From Candidatus Methylospira mobilis (GTDB lineage: Bacteria; Pseudomonadota; Gammaproteobacteria; Methylococcales; Methylococcaceae), in NCBI RefSeq assembly GCF_009498235.1, contig NZ_CP044205.1, forward strand, positions 3,411,389-3,475,388: a stretch of 64,000 bases of DNA, written 5' to 3'. Positions 29,161 to 38,176 of the stretch are shown here, in pieces (position 1 is the stretch's first letter; each line of letters begins with the position of its first letter). The notes beneath the pieces are model-generated. The model did not search any database. It saw only the letters and a program-made list of their open reading frames with translations, and was not told where the DNA came from. A program made the translations under genes and the position numbers.

Positions 29161-31302
29161 TCAAATGCGCTGGCGCGGCATGCCGATATGGTAACCCTGC
29201 ACATAATTGATGCCCATTTCGCGCAGCATGAGCAATATATCTTCATCTTCTACAAACTCGGCCACGGTGCGTATGCCAATATCCTGACACAAGCGGGACA
29301 GATTGTGGACCAAGGCGCGATCTATTTTTGAATTTAAAATATTACGCACGAAGACGCCGTCTATTTTGACATAATCAAAACGCAACTCTCGCAGATAATG
29401 AAACGAATTGTAGCCGCTGCCAAAATCGTCCAGCGCAAACGCAAAGCCTTTATTCCCCAGATCGTTCAGAAATTTGCGCATATTGGTCATATCGCCTATG
29501 GCATCCCGTTCAAGGATTTCGAATACGACCCGATCCGGCGGTATCTCCAGTCTTTCACACAAACCCTCTGCAAAAGCGAGCACATTACGCCCCTGGATTT
29601 CCTGCGAAGAAAGGTTGATGAACAACTTGCTGTCCGCGTCTTCATTGAGACACGCTTTTCTCGCTTCCAGCGCCTGCCTGATGATGGTACGGTCCAGCTC
29701 GCGCCCCAATCCATACTTTTCTATGGTTTCGATAAATACACCGGCAGATACGGTATCGCCATCTTCCTGACACAGACGCGCCAGCGTTTCATAAGCAAAT
29801 ACCTCACCACTTTGACAATCCACTATAGGCTGAAAATAAGGAACCATGCGGTTCTGCTGCAGGGCTACACGCAATTGCTCGACATAATCGCGCGTGGCGC
29901 GCGTTATCTTTACCGCCTCATCCATGGCGTCCAGAGTACAGATGCCGTCCTTCCCCATTTGCTTTGCCCGGTACATCGCCACGTCGACGCCGGCCAGCAA
30001 GTCGGATTCGTTGTTCGCGTCAATTGGAAAAGTGACGATACCGATGGAAACCGTCAGATGATAACGCTTGCCGTCAGTCGATTGAAGCGAGGTTTCACGC
30101 AATGATTTTCCCAGGATTTCGGCTACGGTCGCAGCGCCATAGCGCCCGGTTTCCATCAGGATGACGGCAAACTCATCGCCGCCGAGCCGGGCTGCCAGAT
30201 CGCCTTTACGCGTATGCTGCAGCAGGATACGCGCAACCGCGCGTAACGCTTCGTCGCCAACCGGATGACCGTACGAATCGTTTACGTCCTTGAAATCATC
30301 CAGATCCAGCAGCAGAATGGAAAACTCGTGATGGTGCCGGTCCGAACGTCCGACTTCATACTGCACCAGGCTATTGAAATAACGGCGGTTGTAGAGTCCG
30401 GTCAATGGATCGTGCGCGGCGTAATATTCCAGTTCGCCAAGCGTGCGCGACAACACTTTGCTGGAACCCACCACCATGACCATCACCGATAAAATCGAAC
30501 GGATGACACTTTGCTCCTGTGGCGTCAAATTGCGTTCAGAAGCGTAGGCGACACCCAGCAGACCGGCCAGATTAAGCGCATGGTTGGGTATGGAGACGGT
30601 AAGCATTTCAATCGCGTCCATGGAACCCAGCATATCTTTCCGGTCAATCAGAAACTCTTCGATATCCAGCGGCGCATCGACGGGAAGCTGCAGGCTGACC
30701 AGCATCTGGCGCGCCAGCTTATGCTGCGCGGCCTTACGCGTCGCAGGAGAATAATTGCCGAAATAGTAGAGATGGAGCGCGAGACCGTGTTCTTCTGCAA
30801 AGGCTATAAAAAAAAAGTTAAATGGAAATATGCCGTGAAAATCGGCGAGAATATGCTGTACGAACTCTTTCCATTGCGAAATGTTTTCGTGCGACAGGAT
30901 AATACTCTCGAGTACCTGGCTCTGACGCTCAAGCAAATCCTTTTCAATCAACGTTAGGGACAAACGGCTGATGGTCTCGTTGAACTCACTCATCAAGCCG
31001 CGGACATACTCGCCATTTTTGTTCCATTGACGGTTACGCTCGTTAAACAGCCATTGCAGGCTGTTATCGAGCCTGGAACACAAGTCTTCCGCCTTGAGCA
31101 TGGACTCGGTGCGTGTCACCTCGTCTCCATGTACTACCGCGGCACGCAAATCCTGGCTGATTTCCTGATGTATGTTACGCACCAGCTCAAAAACGCCGTG
31201 ACTGAAAAACCTGGAACGTGTTTGACTTTCCAGTAATGCGGCGAGACGGTCCAGTACGCGCAAACGCAATACTTCTATTTCATCGGGTAATGCGGCACTC
31301 AT
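29161..31302 (-). CDS. GGDEF-EAL cyclic-di-GMP protein with N-terminal sensory region
   Basis: 713 residues starting at the ATG that overlaps the upstream di-iron gene (ATGA). About 1-150 is helical, about 155-320 resembles a GAF domain, GGDEF follows (LGGDEFAVIL intact), and then EAL with the signature changed to ETL (YETLARL). ETL keeps the metal-binding Glu, and DDFGSGY and FVEDED are also retained, so phosphodiesterase activity is plausible. Coupling to the ODP-type gene suggests the two act as one oxygen- or iron-responsive cyclic-di-GMP module; this is inference. Confidence 0.92.
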   Translation of the reverse strand: MSAALPDEIEVLRLRVLDRLAALLESQTRSRFFSHGVFELVRNIHQEISQDLRAAVVHGDEVTRTESMLKAEDLCSRLDNSLQWLFNERNRQWNKNGEYVRGLMSEFNETISRLSLTLIEKDLLERQSQVLESIILSHENISQWKEFVQHILADFHGIFPFNFFFIAFAEEHGLALHLYYFGNYSPATRKAAQHKLARQMLVSLQLPVDAPLDIEEFLIDRKDMLGSMDAIEMLTVSIPNHALNLAGLLGVAYASERNLTPQEQSVIRSILSVMVMVVGSSKVLSRTLGELEYYAAHDPLTGLYNRRYFNSLVQYEVGRSDRHHHEFSILLLDLDDFKDVNDSYGHPVGDEALRAVARILLQHTRKGDLAARLGGDEFAVILMETGRYGAATVAEILGKSLRETSLQSTDGKRYHLTVSIGIVTFPIDANNESDLLAGVDVAMYRAKQMGKDGICTLDAMDEAVKITRATRDYVEQLRVALQQNRMVPYFQPIVDCQSGEVFAYETLARLCQEDGDTVSAGVFIETIEKYGLGRELDRTIIRQALEARKACLNEDADSKLFINLSSQEIQGRNVLAFAEGLCERLEIPPDRVVFEILERDAIGDMTNMRKFLNDLGNKGFAFALDDFGSGYNSFHYLRELRFDYVKIDGVFVRNILNSKIDRALVHNLSRLCQDIGIRTVAEFVEDEDILLMLREMGINYVQGYHIGMPRQRI

Positions 31303-32072
31303 GTACGCGGTTCCGCAAACACACCGCCCGCCTGCAGGATATCGATGCCGCACTCGAGTACTGCAAGCCATTCCAGAAAATCGCTGACGGCTGCGCCGCG
31401 ATAAACCGGCCCATGCTGGGAAGCGATCATGGAGATGTCCAACCCGGAAATATTTTCCAGCCAAAGGCGGATAGCCTTGTTCGAGCACATGTAGCGGCGA
31501 TGGAAGCCGCTGACAAAGGGCAGGTGGGCTTTAAAATCGTCCACAAACGCTTCGTCCTTGTCCAACGGCAGCATGGCCGCGCCTATATCACCGCTAAACA
31601 GAATTCCGGATAAGGGATCGTAGGCATTGATCTGTCCTTCCGAATGCAGAAAATGAGCGGGAATGATCTGCAAATCAAAGCCTCGCGTAACTTCCAGCTT
31701 CATACCCGTATCGGGCACGCCGATGAAACGCCCCATATCCTTGAGACCGTAGTGAGGTAGAAACCGCATCCAGATATTGGAAACATAAATCGGACACTGC
31801 GTGACCTCCATCCAGGTGGAAAGTCCGCCGACGATATCCGGGTCCTGATGCGAGAGGACAATGCCGCGTATCTGCTCCGGGCGCAGGTAACGCAACAATT
31901 CCGCCAGCACCCGCGGCATCACGCCAAATCCGCCCGGATCGAACAATACACCGGCTCCGTCGTGCATTACCAGATACTGATTGGAACGCACACCCTCTTC
32001 TTCACCCGGCTCGCTTTCGTTGAGCAAAACGAAACGATGACCATTTTCATTGAATAACTGAATATTGCGCAT
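31299..32072 (-). CDS. ODP-type di-iron metallo-beta-lactamase-fold protein
   Basis: 257 residues. Likely metal ligands, in the order seen in flavodiiron proteins: His75, Asp77 and Asp79 (SHQDPD), His143 (HFLHSEGQ), Asp162 (SGDIG) and His220 (SQHGPV). There is no flavodoxin domain, so it is not a complete flavodiiron NO/O2 reductase. The stand-alone form matches ODP, a di-iron oxygen and iron sensor described in Treponema chemotaxis. It is coupled by ATGA to a GGDEF-EAL gene. The divergent FimV-like gene lies 212 bases away. Sensor rather than enzyme is the better guess. Confidence 0.8.
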   Translation of the reverse strand: MRNIQLFNENGHRFVLLNESEPGEEEGVRSNQYLVMHDGAGVLFDPGGFGVMPRVLAELLRYLRPEQIRGIVLSHQDPDIVGGLSTWMEVTQCPIYVSNIWMRFLPHYGLKDMGRFIGVPDTGMKLEVTRGFDLQIIPAHFLHSEGQINAYDPLSGILFSGDIGAAMLPLDKDEAFVDDFKAHLPFVSGFHRRYMCSNKAIRLWLENISGLDISMIASQHGPVYRGAAVSDFLEWLAVLECGIDILQAGGVFAEPRT

Positions 32073-32284
32073 CTCAACTCTCTATAATTATTATTCGTTG
32101 CCGCGACGTTTTCATTGGTCCACCAATCCGGACGTCGAACAGAGTTTTTGACGGTAGCCGCCTAAAAGTGGATACTACCCACCATGTATTATTAATGCAA
32201 TTGTCATGATATTTCTATATATCAATGTACCCGCGCCTCCTCGTTCGTATTTTCGGCATGCCATCACCGAATAAGGGAATCAGT

Positions 32285-33853
32285 ATGCTAGTAAAGTTCC
32301 GCACCTCGCTGGCGCTCTGCACTTTTCTCGGGTTACCCGGAATGGCCTCGGCAGAGGCGCCCCCCCCGGAAACTGTCAAGGATGAGGACGTATTCTCGGA
32401 TTTGACGCCCTATCAGCGCGACAGAATTCAGGTGATGCAGGGAAACACCATCTGGAGTATTGCCCGCGTGAACCGCCCCCAATCGGCCACAATCGAGCAA
32501 ATGGTGCTGGGGCTTTATTTTTCCAACCCCGAAGCATTCGCCGAACATAACATCAGCCGGCTCAAGGCAGGATCGCAACTGATCGTCCCACCGGCTATCC
32601 TGTTTGCGCAAATATCACCCGCAGACGCCAAGGAATTGCTGCGCAAGCTTCGTTCGGGCGCGTCTTACGATGCAGGCAGGATATTACATTTCAAACAATC
32701 CGGGCAGACATCGCCACGTCATCCCAGCAAAAATGAAGCCAGGATACCTGCAACAAACAGAGAAGGGAGTGCCGCGGCGTCTACGGACGACTCCAAATCC
32801 ACCCCGGTCATCGAAATACACACAATGCAGCCTTCCACGCCGCAAGAAGCTGCTCCGCAGATACAGCCCGATAAAGCGGCTTCACCGCCTGCTCCTTCGC
32901 TAACACATGAAACAGCCGTCATTCAGATAGAACAGCGCACGACTGAACCGACGACAGTACCGGCGCCGCAAAGTGCGGAGAATATCAGCGCTGCTCCGCC
33001 CTCCGTATCCACAGTAGCAACGCCTGCCCAGGCAACGCCGGAGGTTAAGGAGACCACACCGCCGTGCACCACGGAAGATTGCCGACTGGCGCTAAGCAGG
33101 GATGCGGAAAGCCGTTTGATCGCGATACAAAACGAAATACAGCAACTGAATGCGAAACTGACGCCGCAGCAACAGTCCCAGGCCGCTTTAAGCACAGCGC
33201 ATGAAGCGGCTAACGAAAAAACCCCTGGAAACGATGAGGCTGCGCCCGTAACCGGCTTTAACCATTTGTTAAAAATATGGAAATCCATAAAAGCGCTGGA
33301 CCCGGTTACGCTGGCAAGCATCGCTGCAGTCGGTGTTTTATTGGAAATGGCAGTGCGTGCTTTGATTAAACTGGCGCTTACACTACGCAAACGCGCCGTA
33401 ACAACTGCAACCTCTCCGGACACTGCGCCAAAATCCGGGCAAAATTCGGCGTCACCCGAGCAACGCGCAGTCGCGGCGGCGCCAGAAACAAAACCGCTTC
33501 CTGTCGGGCCGTCTCCGGGACGATTTGAAACGGTAGTGCTATCTTCAGATGATGAGCTATCGCCCTATGCCGACATCCCGGAATTGGGCTACGCGAATGC
33601 TGCGTCCATCGGCGAAAAAAACCGGGAGTATTCGCCATATCACGACGACAAGTCAGCGATAAAAGCGAATCAGAAACCGGCGTTTTATGACGCGGCTGAA
33701 AATATCGATCCACCGCCTCTCAGAACCTCCGTTGTCGCAGAACGGCCAGATCAAAAAAAGCCTGTCTCTGCTGTTGACCATAACAACTATGTGGATGACG
33801 ATTTAGGCTTGGATTTTGGTTTGCAGGACGGCAAGCAGAATAGCAAGCATTGA
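32285..33853 (+). CDS. FimV/HubP-like LysM protein
   Basis: 522 residues from the ATG after AGGGAAT; an earlier in-frame ATG (32225) lacks a ribosome site. Signal peptide about 1-23 (ends ASAEA). A FimV-type N-terminal LysM domain follows: VMQGNTIWSIARVNRP, EQMVLGLYFSNPEAF, NISRLKAGSQLIVP. A long Pro/Thr/Ala linker, a short coiled coil (about 275-305), one membrane helix (about 350-375) and a cytoplasmic acidic tail complete it. FimV/HubP proteins organise the cell pole and pilus machinery. This one is shorter than usual and lacks the TPR end. Confidence 0.75.
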   Translation: MLVKFRTSLALCTFLGLPGMASAEAPPPETVKDEDVFSDLTPYQRDRIQVMQGNTIWSIARVNRPQSATIEQMVLGLYFSNPEAFAEHNISRLKAGSQLIVPPAILFAQISPADAKELLRKLRSGASYDAGRILHFKQSGQTSPRHPSKNEARIPATNREGSAAASTDDSKSTPVIEIHTMQPSTPQEAAPQIQPDKAASPPAPSLTHETAVIQIEQRTTEPTTVPAPQSAENISAAPPSVSTVATPAQATPEVKETTPPCTTEDCRLALSRDAESRLIAIQNEIQQLNAKLTPQQQSQAALSTAHEAANEKTPGNDEAAPVTGFNHLLKIWKSIKALDPVTLASIAAVGVLLEMAVRALIKLALTLRKRAVTTATSPDTAPKSGQNSASPEQRAVAAAPETKPLPVGPSPGRFETVVLSSDDELSPYADIPELGYANAASIGEKNREYSPYHDDKSAIKANQKPAFYDAAENIDPPPLRTSVVAERPDQKKPVSAVDHNNYVDDDLGLDFGLQDGKQNSKH

Positions 33854-33937
33854 ACACCCGGTCCGTAATCGGACAAAAGTATTTGTTCTCGCAGCTATTC
33901 TGCTGCCGGGTTGATTACAGCATTATCAGGAGGAAAT

Positions 33938-35758
33938 GTGTTGGCGCTTCGTTTTTTTTTATTACTGATAATGGGATTGGCAACTTGTATTGCGCCAGGC
34001 GCGGACTACCCTCCCCAGCTTCCGGGTGTAACCGCCAATAACACGATCGCTACTGCGCCCGCTCCCCCGGCATCGCAGGGCGATGAGGTTCATATTGTCA
34101 TTGACACCTCGGGCAGCATGAAAAAAACCGACCCGAAAAACCTGCGGGTGCCTTCGCTCAAGCTGCTGGTCAATCTATTGCCCAATGGCGGCCGCGCCGG
34201 AGTCTGGCTGTTCGATACCACACAGGTTGCACTGATGCCGGTCAGCGTAATCGACGAGCTGTGGAAACAGCAGGCAACGCGCAACGCGCACAGCATAAAT
34301 TCGCGAGGACTGTTTACCGATATCGAAACGGCTATCTCTTCTTCGAGCAAGACATGGATACAGACGCCCGAAGCGCCCGGTCATCGGCACTTGATACTGT
34401 TGACCGATGGCATGGTCGACGTATCAAAAAACAGCCAGGAAAGCGTCGCATCGCAGGAGCGCATCGCCAACAAGCTGATACCGGAATTGCAGCATGCGGG
34501 CGTCAAAGTCTATACCATTGCGCTATCAAAACTTGCCGATCAGGCATTAATGCGCGACCTCGCCGTCAAAACCGGCGGCTGGTTTGAGATAGCGGACAAT
34601 GCCGAGTATTTACAGCGCGCATTCGTGGAGTTATTCAACAAAACCAGCAGGCGGGATACCGTGCCGCTCCAGGGCAATCATTTCAACATCGACGCCAGCA
34701 TAGAAGAGTTTACGGTACTGGCGATGTTGCGGCGCAACGCGCCTGCAAGCGCGTTGATTTCGCCCAGCGGCAAAAAAATAAGTTTGCGCCAGCATCTGGA
34801 AAATGTGCGCTGGCTGCATGAACCGAGCTTCGACCTGATAACCATCGCACATCCGGAAGTCGGCGTCTGGACCCTTAAAGCCGACATGGACCCGGCCAAT
34901 CAGGTCATGGTGGTTACCCACCTCAAAATGGAACAAGCGCCGGCGCTGGACAACTTCACGCCCGCAGGCAACGTACCCGACATTGCGGTGCGCTTCACCG
35001 ATAAAAACCAGCCCATACGCGAAGACCGCTTCCTTTCGCTGATAAGTGTGCATGCGGAACTAAAAAAGGGCGATTTTACCGCCCAATCGCTGGATTTGCT
35101 CAAAACAGACATTAATGCCGGACGCTTCAGTGCGAGTTTCAACGGCGAGATTGCACCCGGCGAATATACCCTGATGATTTCGGCTGACGGCAAGACTTTT
35201 CAACGCGCCGTCGAACAGAAGTTCAGTGTCCTGGAAAACTTTCTGAAAATAGAAACCCGCGACATCATCGACAACGGCGCTCCCAAGCTATTGGTCGAAT
35301 TGACGCCCGAACCCGGCCTTAATCCGGACAGCCTGCACATATCCGCCAATTTGACGGTGCAAACCCAGCAAAGCCTGAATCCTGTGATCGAACGCAGCGG
35401 GAACGTCTGGCAAATCAAATTGCATGCGCCGGCACCCAACGACCATTGGCTGATTAATTTCAACGTCAGGCAGAAATCCGCGGACGGCAAGGAAAACACG
35501 CTTGCCGTAAAGCCTTTGAAAATCGACGGCAAACCGCCGGTCGAACCACCACCGCAGCCACTGGCAGCGGCGCTTCCCGCAGAACCGTCTCCGCCGCCCC
35601 AGCAGCCGCCCCAGAATTTAAAGCAGAGCTGGCAAATTTCCGGCTTGCTGGCCGTTGTCATCAATTTATGCGCAGCCGGTTTCATCTGGTGGGGATACAA
35701 ACGTTCTCAACGCAGACGCATGGCTGCATTGGAAGCACTGAACGGCCGCCTCAAATAA
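33938..35758 (+). CDS. Membrane-anchored von Willebrand factor A domain protein
   Basis: About 606 residues from GTG four bases after AGGAGG (a TTG three bases on is also possible). Signal peptide, then a vWA domain with the MIDAS metal site: DTSGSM near residue 50, a Thr-containing loop, and LLTDGMVDVS. About 240 residues of beta-rich extracellular or periplasmic sequence follow, a Pro-rich linker (PPVEPPPQP), one membrane helix (SGLLAVVINLCAAGFIWWGY) and a short basic tail. The layout suits a surface or periplasmic adhesion/assembly factor. It lies between the FimV-like gene and an unknown membrane protein, in the same direction. Confidence 0.82.
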   Translation: MLALRFFLLLIMGLATCIAPGADYPPQLPGVTANNTIATAPAPPASQGDEVHIVIDTSGSMKKTDPKNLRVPSLKLLVNLLPNGGRAGVWLFDTTQVALMPVSVIDELWKQQATRNAHSINSRGLFTDIETAISSSSKTWIQTPEAPGHRHLILLTDGMVDVSKNSQESVASQERIANKLIPELQHAGVKVYTIALSKLADQALMRDLAVKTGGWFEIADNAEYLQRAFVELFNKTSRRDTVPLQGNHFNIDASIEEFTVLAMLRRNAPASALISPSGKKISLRQHLENVRWLHEPSFDLITIAHPEVGVWTLKADMDPANQVMVVTHLKMEQAPALDNFTPAGNVPDIAVRFTDKNQPIREDRFLSLISVHAELKKGDFTAQSLDLLKTDINAGRFSASFNGEIAPGEYTLMISADGKTFQRAVEQKFSVLENFLKIETRDIIDNGAPKLLVELTPEPGLNPDSLHISANLTVQTQQSLNPVIERSGNVWQIKLHAPAPNDHWLINFNVRQKSADGKENTLAVKPLKIDGKPPVEPPPQPLAAALPAEPSPPPQQPPQNLKQSWQISGLLAVVINLCAAGFIWWGYKRSQRRRMAALEALNGRLK

Positions 35759-35779
35759 AGGCGCCCTTGGAGAAAACCT

Positions 35780-36598
35780 ATGGCAGACCTACCAGCAAGC
35801 ACGATAGCCGTTGTTCAGAATAACAGTGGTACGCTAAGCGAAACCGTGCTTTCGTACTTTACGCACCTGACTTCCGGCACCAGTCTGACGCCGCTGATGT
35901 GGATACTTCTGACTGAACTTCTGCTCTTGGGTATAGGAGGCAGCCTATACGCGATACGTCTGGTCCGGCTTCGCAGAAAACAAATAATCTCCGCCGTTTC
36001 GCAAATGATCGAACTTTATACGCGCGGGAAAGACACTCGCCGGGAATTGCGGCAACAACAGATCGAGGATCTGTTTCATTTCAGCCCGGAAAAAGCGGCG
36101 CAGGCAAGCCTCCAACTGCTGGAAAACGAGCAGGCGTTTTTAAGCTCGCTTACCCATACGCTGAGCCATTGGGATATGCGGCGGCTGTCCCGCATCCATA
36201 TCGAGTTCGGGCAATTCAACGAGGAACAGCTCATTGCGCTGGCCTCCATGCTGAAACCTTCTACGTCCGTAGATGCGCCGCAGGACAATAAGACTGAAAA
36301 CGATGGCGTAACATCATTGGAGAACCCCGGGCTCGGCAACGAGGATATCGATCTGGTCATCCCGGACTCAAACGAAATGGAACTGCTGTTCGGCGAGGAA
36401 GAACATGACGATCAACCGGAGGATATGATGCTGATGCTGGATGATGATATAGAGAACGTTATGGACAAGTCCCCGCAAAAAATCACGGGGGATAGCGGCG
36501 CGCTGGTACTGGACTTACCCGAAGACGAACAAGGCGGGTTCAACAGGCGTGACCGGCTTAGTCAATCCGTTACCGAACCGCCGGCAAGCAAAAGTTGA
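35780..36598 (+). CDS. Unknown membrane protein of the FimV-vWA cluster
   Basis: 272 residues, GGAG 8 bases before the ATG. A hydrophilic N-terminus, one membrane helix (about 38-58), a basic helical region (about 60-150) and a very acidic tail (EEEHDDQPED, LMLDDDIENV). I do not recognise a family. The acidic C-terminus resembles the acidic tail of the FimV-like protein, and the three genes share direction and short gaps, so they may form one envelope complex. The last 37 bases overlap the convergent PLP gene. Confidence 0.7.
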   Translation: MADLPASTIAVVQNNSGTLSETVLSYFTHLTSGTSLTPLMWILLTELLLLGIGGSLYAIRLVRLRRKQIISAVSQMIELYTRGKDTRRELRQQQIEDLFHFSPEKAAQASLQLLENEQAFLSSLTHTLSHWDMRRLSRIHIEFGQFNEEQLIALASMLKPSTSVDAPQDNKTENDGVTSLENPGLGNEDIDLVIPDSNEMELLFGEEEHDDQPEDMMLMLDDDIENVMDKSPQKITGDSGALVLDLPEDEQGGFNRRDRLSQSVTEPPASKS

Positions 36599-38157
36599 TA
36601 CGTCTTATCCAAAACCGTCACTGCGCGCGCTATAACGGCTTGCCCGTGGCCGTCAGTATCTTGCGCCGCCTCAACCAGCAAACGCGCGCTCAAACATAAA
36701 CGCAACACGCTCACCGGGATTGCGTTTATAAAACCGCAGGGTACCGGCTGCCCCAATTCGCAACGCGCCGTTGCCGCCGGACGACCGCCCGCTTGCGGTA
36801 AGCGCAGTTGACGATAAACCTGGGCGGTTTCCTCCCGCGAAAGCGGTGCTTTTTTTTGGACGTCTCCGGGATGAAATAGTAAAAAAGGGAAAATGGTTTG
36901 CCGGCTATCCCAGGAATCGACGTTCAGCAAAGGCGTGCGCTGCAGCGGCGGCGGCGGCAACCATTGCCATTCGCCCCAACGCTCGGTGTGGGTGCTGATC
37001 GCCGCCGAAAAACGATCGATAAATGCGGCGACCAGCGTTTCAGGAATGGCGCAAAAGCGCCTGAACTCTTCCAGGGCCGCCTCCAGCCTGAGCAGCAAAC
37101 CGAAATTGTGCAGCCTGTTCAGGTAACGCGCGGCAACCCAGCCTTCCGGCCAGTCTACCCGGCTTGAATATGCCGCCAGCTCCGGCGGAGCCGGATGCTG
37201 CGCCAGACGCGCGGCTGCGGCGCGCGGCAGCAACAGCATGGCCGAAAACGTAGGCCCGCTTAAAAACTTGGAGCCGGTCAGCGCCACCATGTATCCCTGT
37301 TCGAGATAAAAGCGCAACGTGGCGTTCGATAGCCGAAACTGACAAGCATCGACCATCACATCCAGCCGGTCGCGATGGTGCTGATACAGCGCCATCACGC
37401 CTGACGGCGATGGCGCCATGATGCCGGTTTTCGAAACATCTATCGGAATCAGCAGCACACGGCAACCGGCCCGGATGGCCTGCTCCGTTGCCTCGGTCAT
37501 TTCCGCATCGATTTCATCCAGCGAACGCAGATTACCGGATACGTCGCGCAGGGCGATATGGACTATTGCAGGCGTAATTGCGGTTGCGACCAACGCAGTA
37601 TCCGGCTGCACCGGCGCGCCGAAAATCGCGCAACTACCGAAATGACGGCCTCGCAATGCAGTCGAGACTCCGCTTCCGGTCTCGGTCGGATCCACCATGA
37701 TGATAACCGAAGGCGTTTGCTGCGCGCTGCATAGCCATAGGGATGCCAGCAAATGCAGGTCCGTACCCGAAGCCGAAAAGATACACTCCAGACCGGGTAA
37801 ATCGTCCAGACGACTCATACGCAAAAACTCCTTGCGTATGCGCTCCAGCTCCGCACCATAAAGCAACTCCGGATCGGTTCCGGCATACAGTGCCTGAACC
37901 AGCCGCTCGCGTAATGCGTCGGCGGCGGCGAACGCGGTGTCTGAAATAATCGACGCCGTTGATGATCCGAAGGCCAGCAATTCCGCATCAGGGCGATAAG
38001 TACAACCGTAGCGCGTAAAACCTGTTGCCGGATCGACGACCACGCGCGCATCGCCTCCCTGCTGCAATAATTGCTCAGTTGCCGGGAGCAAGGATGCCAC
38101 CGGATGCTTGAACGGCGCAGTCCGAGCACGCACCATGCTGCCGGATCTTGCAGGCAT
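36562..38157 (-). CDS. PLP-dependent enzyme of unknown specificity
   Basis: About 531 residues from the ATG 20 bases past the ATP-grasp stop; an in-frame ATG at 38220 would overlap that gene. Fold-type I PLP features: FSASGTDLHLLASLW (a phosphate-binding-type turn), MVDPTETGSGVS, VDACQFRLS (Asp for the pyridine N) and the likely Schiff-base Lys in LTGSKFLSGPTF. Aminotransferase class-V or decarboxylase relatives are possible. It is third in an operon after a group-II decarboxylase and an ATP-grasp enzyme. I do not know the substrate. Confidence 0.75.
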   Translation of the reverse strand: MPARSGSMVRARTAPFKHPVASLLPATEQLLQQGGDARVVVDPATGFTRYGCTYRPDAELLAFGSSTASIISDTAFAAADALRERLVQALYAGTDPELLYGAELERIRKEFLRMSRLDDLPGLECIFSASGTDLHLLASLWLCSAQQTPSVIIMVDPTETGSGVSTALRGRHFGSCAIFGAPVQPDTALVATAITPAIVHIALRDVSGNLRSLDEIDAEMTEATEQAIRAGCRVLLIPIDVSKTGIMAPSPSGVMALYQHHRDRLDVMVDACQFRLSNATLRFYLEQGYMVALTGSKFLSGPTFSAMLLLPRAAAARLAQHPAPPELAAYSSRVDWPEGWVAARYLNRLHNFGLLLRLEAALEEFRRFCAIPETLVAAFIDRFSAAISTHTERWGEWQWLPPPPLQRTPLLNVDSWDSRQTIFPFLLFHPGDVQKKAPLSREETAQVYRQLRLPQAGGRPAATARCELGQPVPCGFINAIPVSVLRLCLSARLLVEAAQDTDGHGQAVIARAVTVLDKTYQLLLAGGSVTD

Positions 38158-38176
38158 GCAACGAATAATCGCTTGC

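Noticed and set aside
31303..31488. Longer start for the GGDEF-EAL gene (62 extra residues)
   Set aside because: That part overlaps the di-iron gene and reads as its antisense-like shadow; the ATGA start at 31302 is better.
36562..36598. Overlap of convergent genes as an annotation error
   Set aside because: Both frames have coherent protein ends; a 37-base convergent overlap is common.
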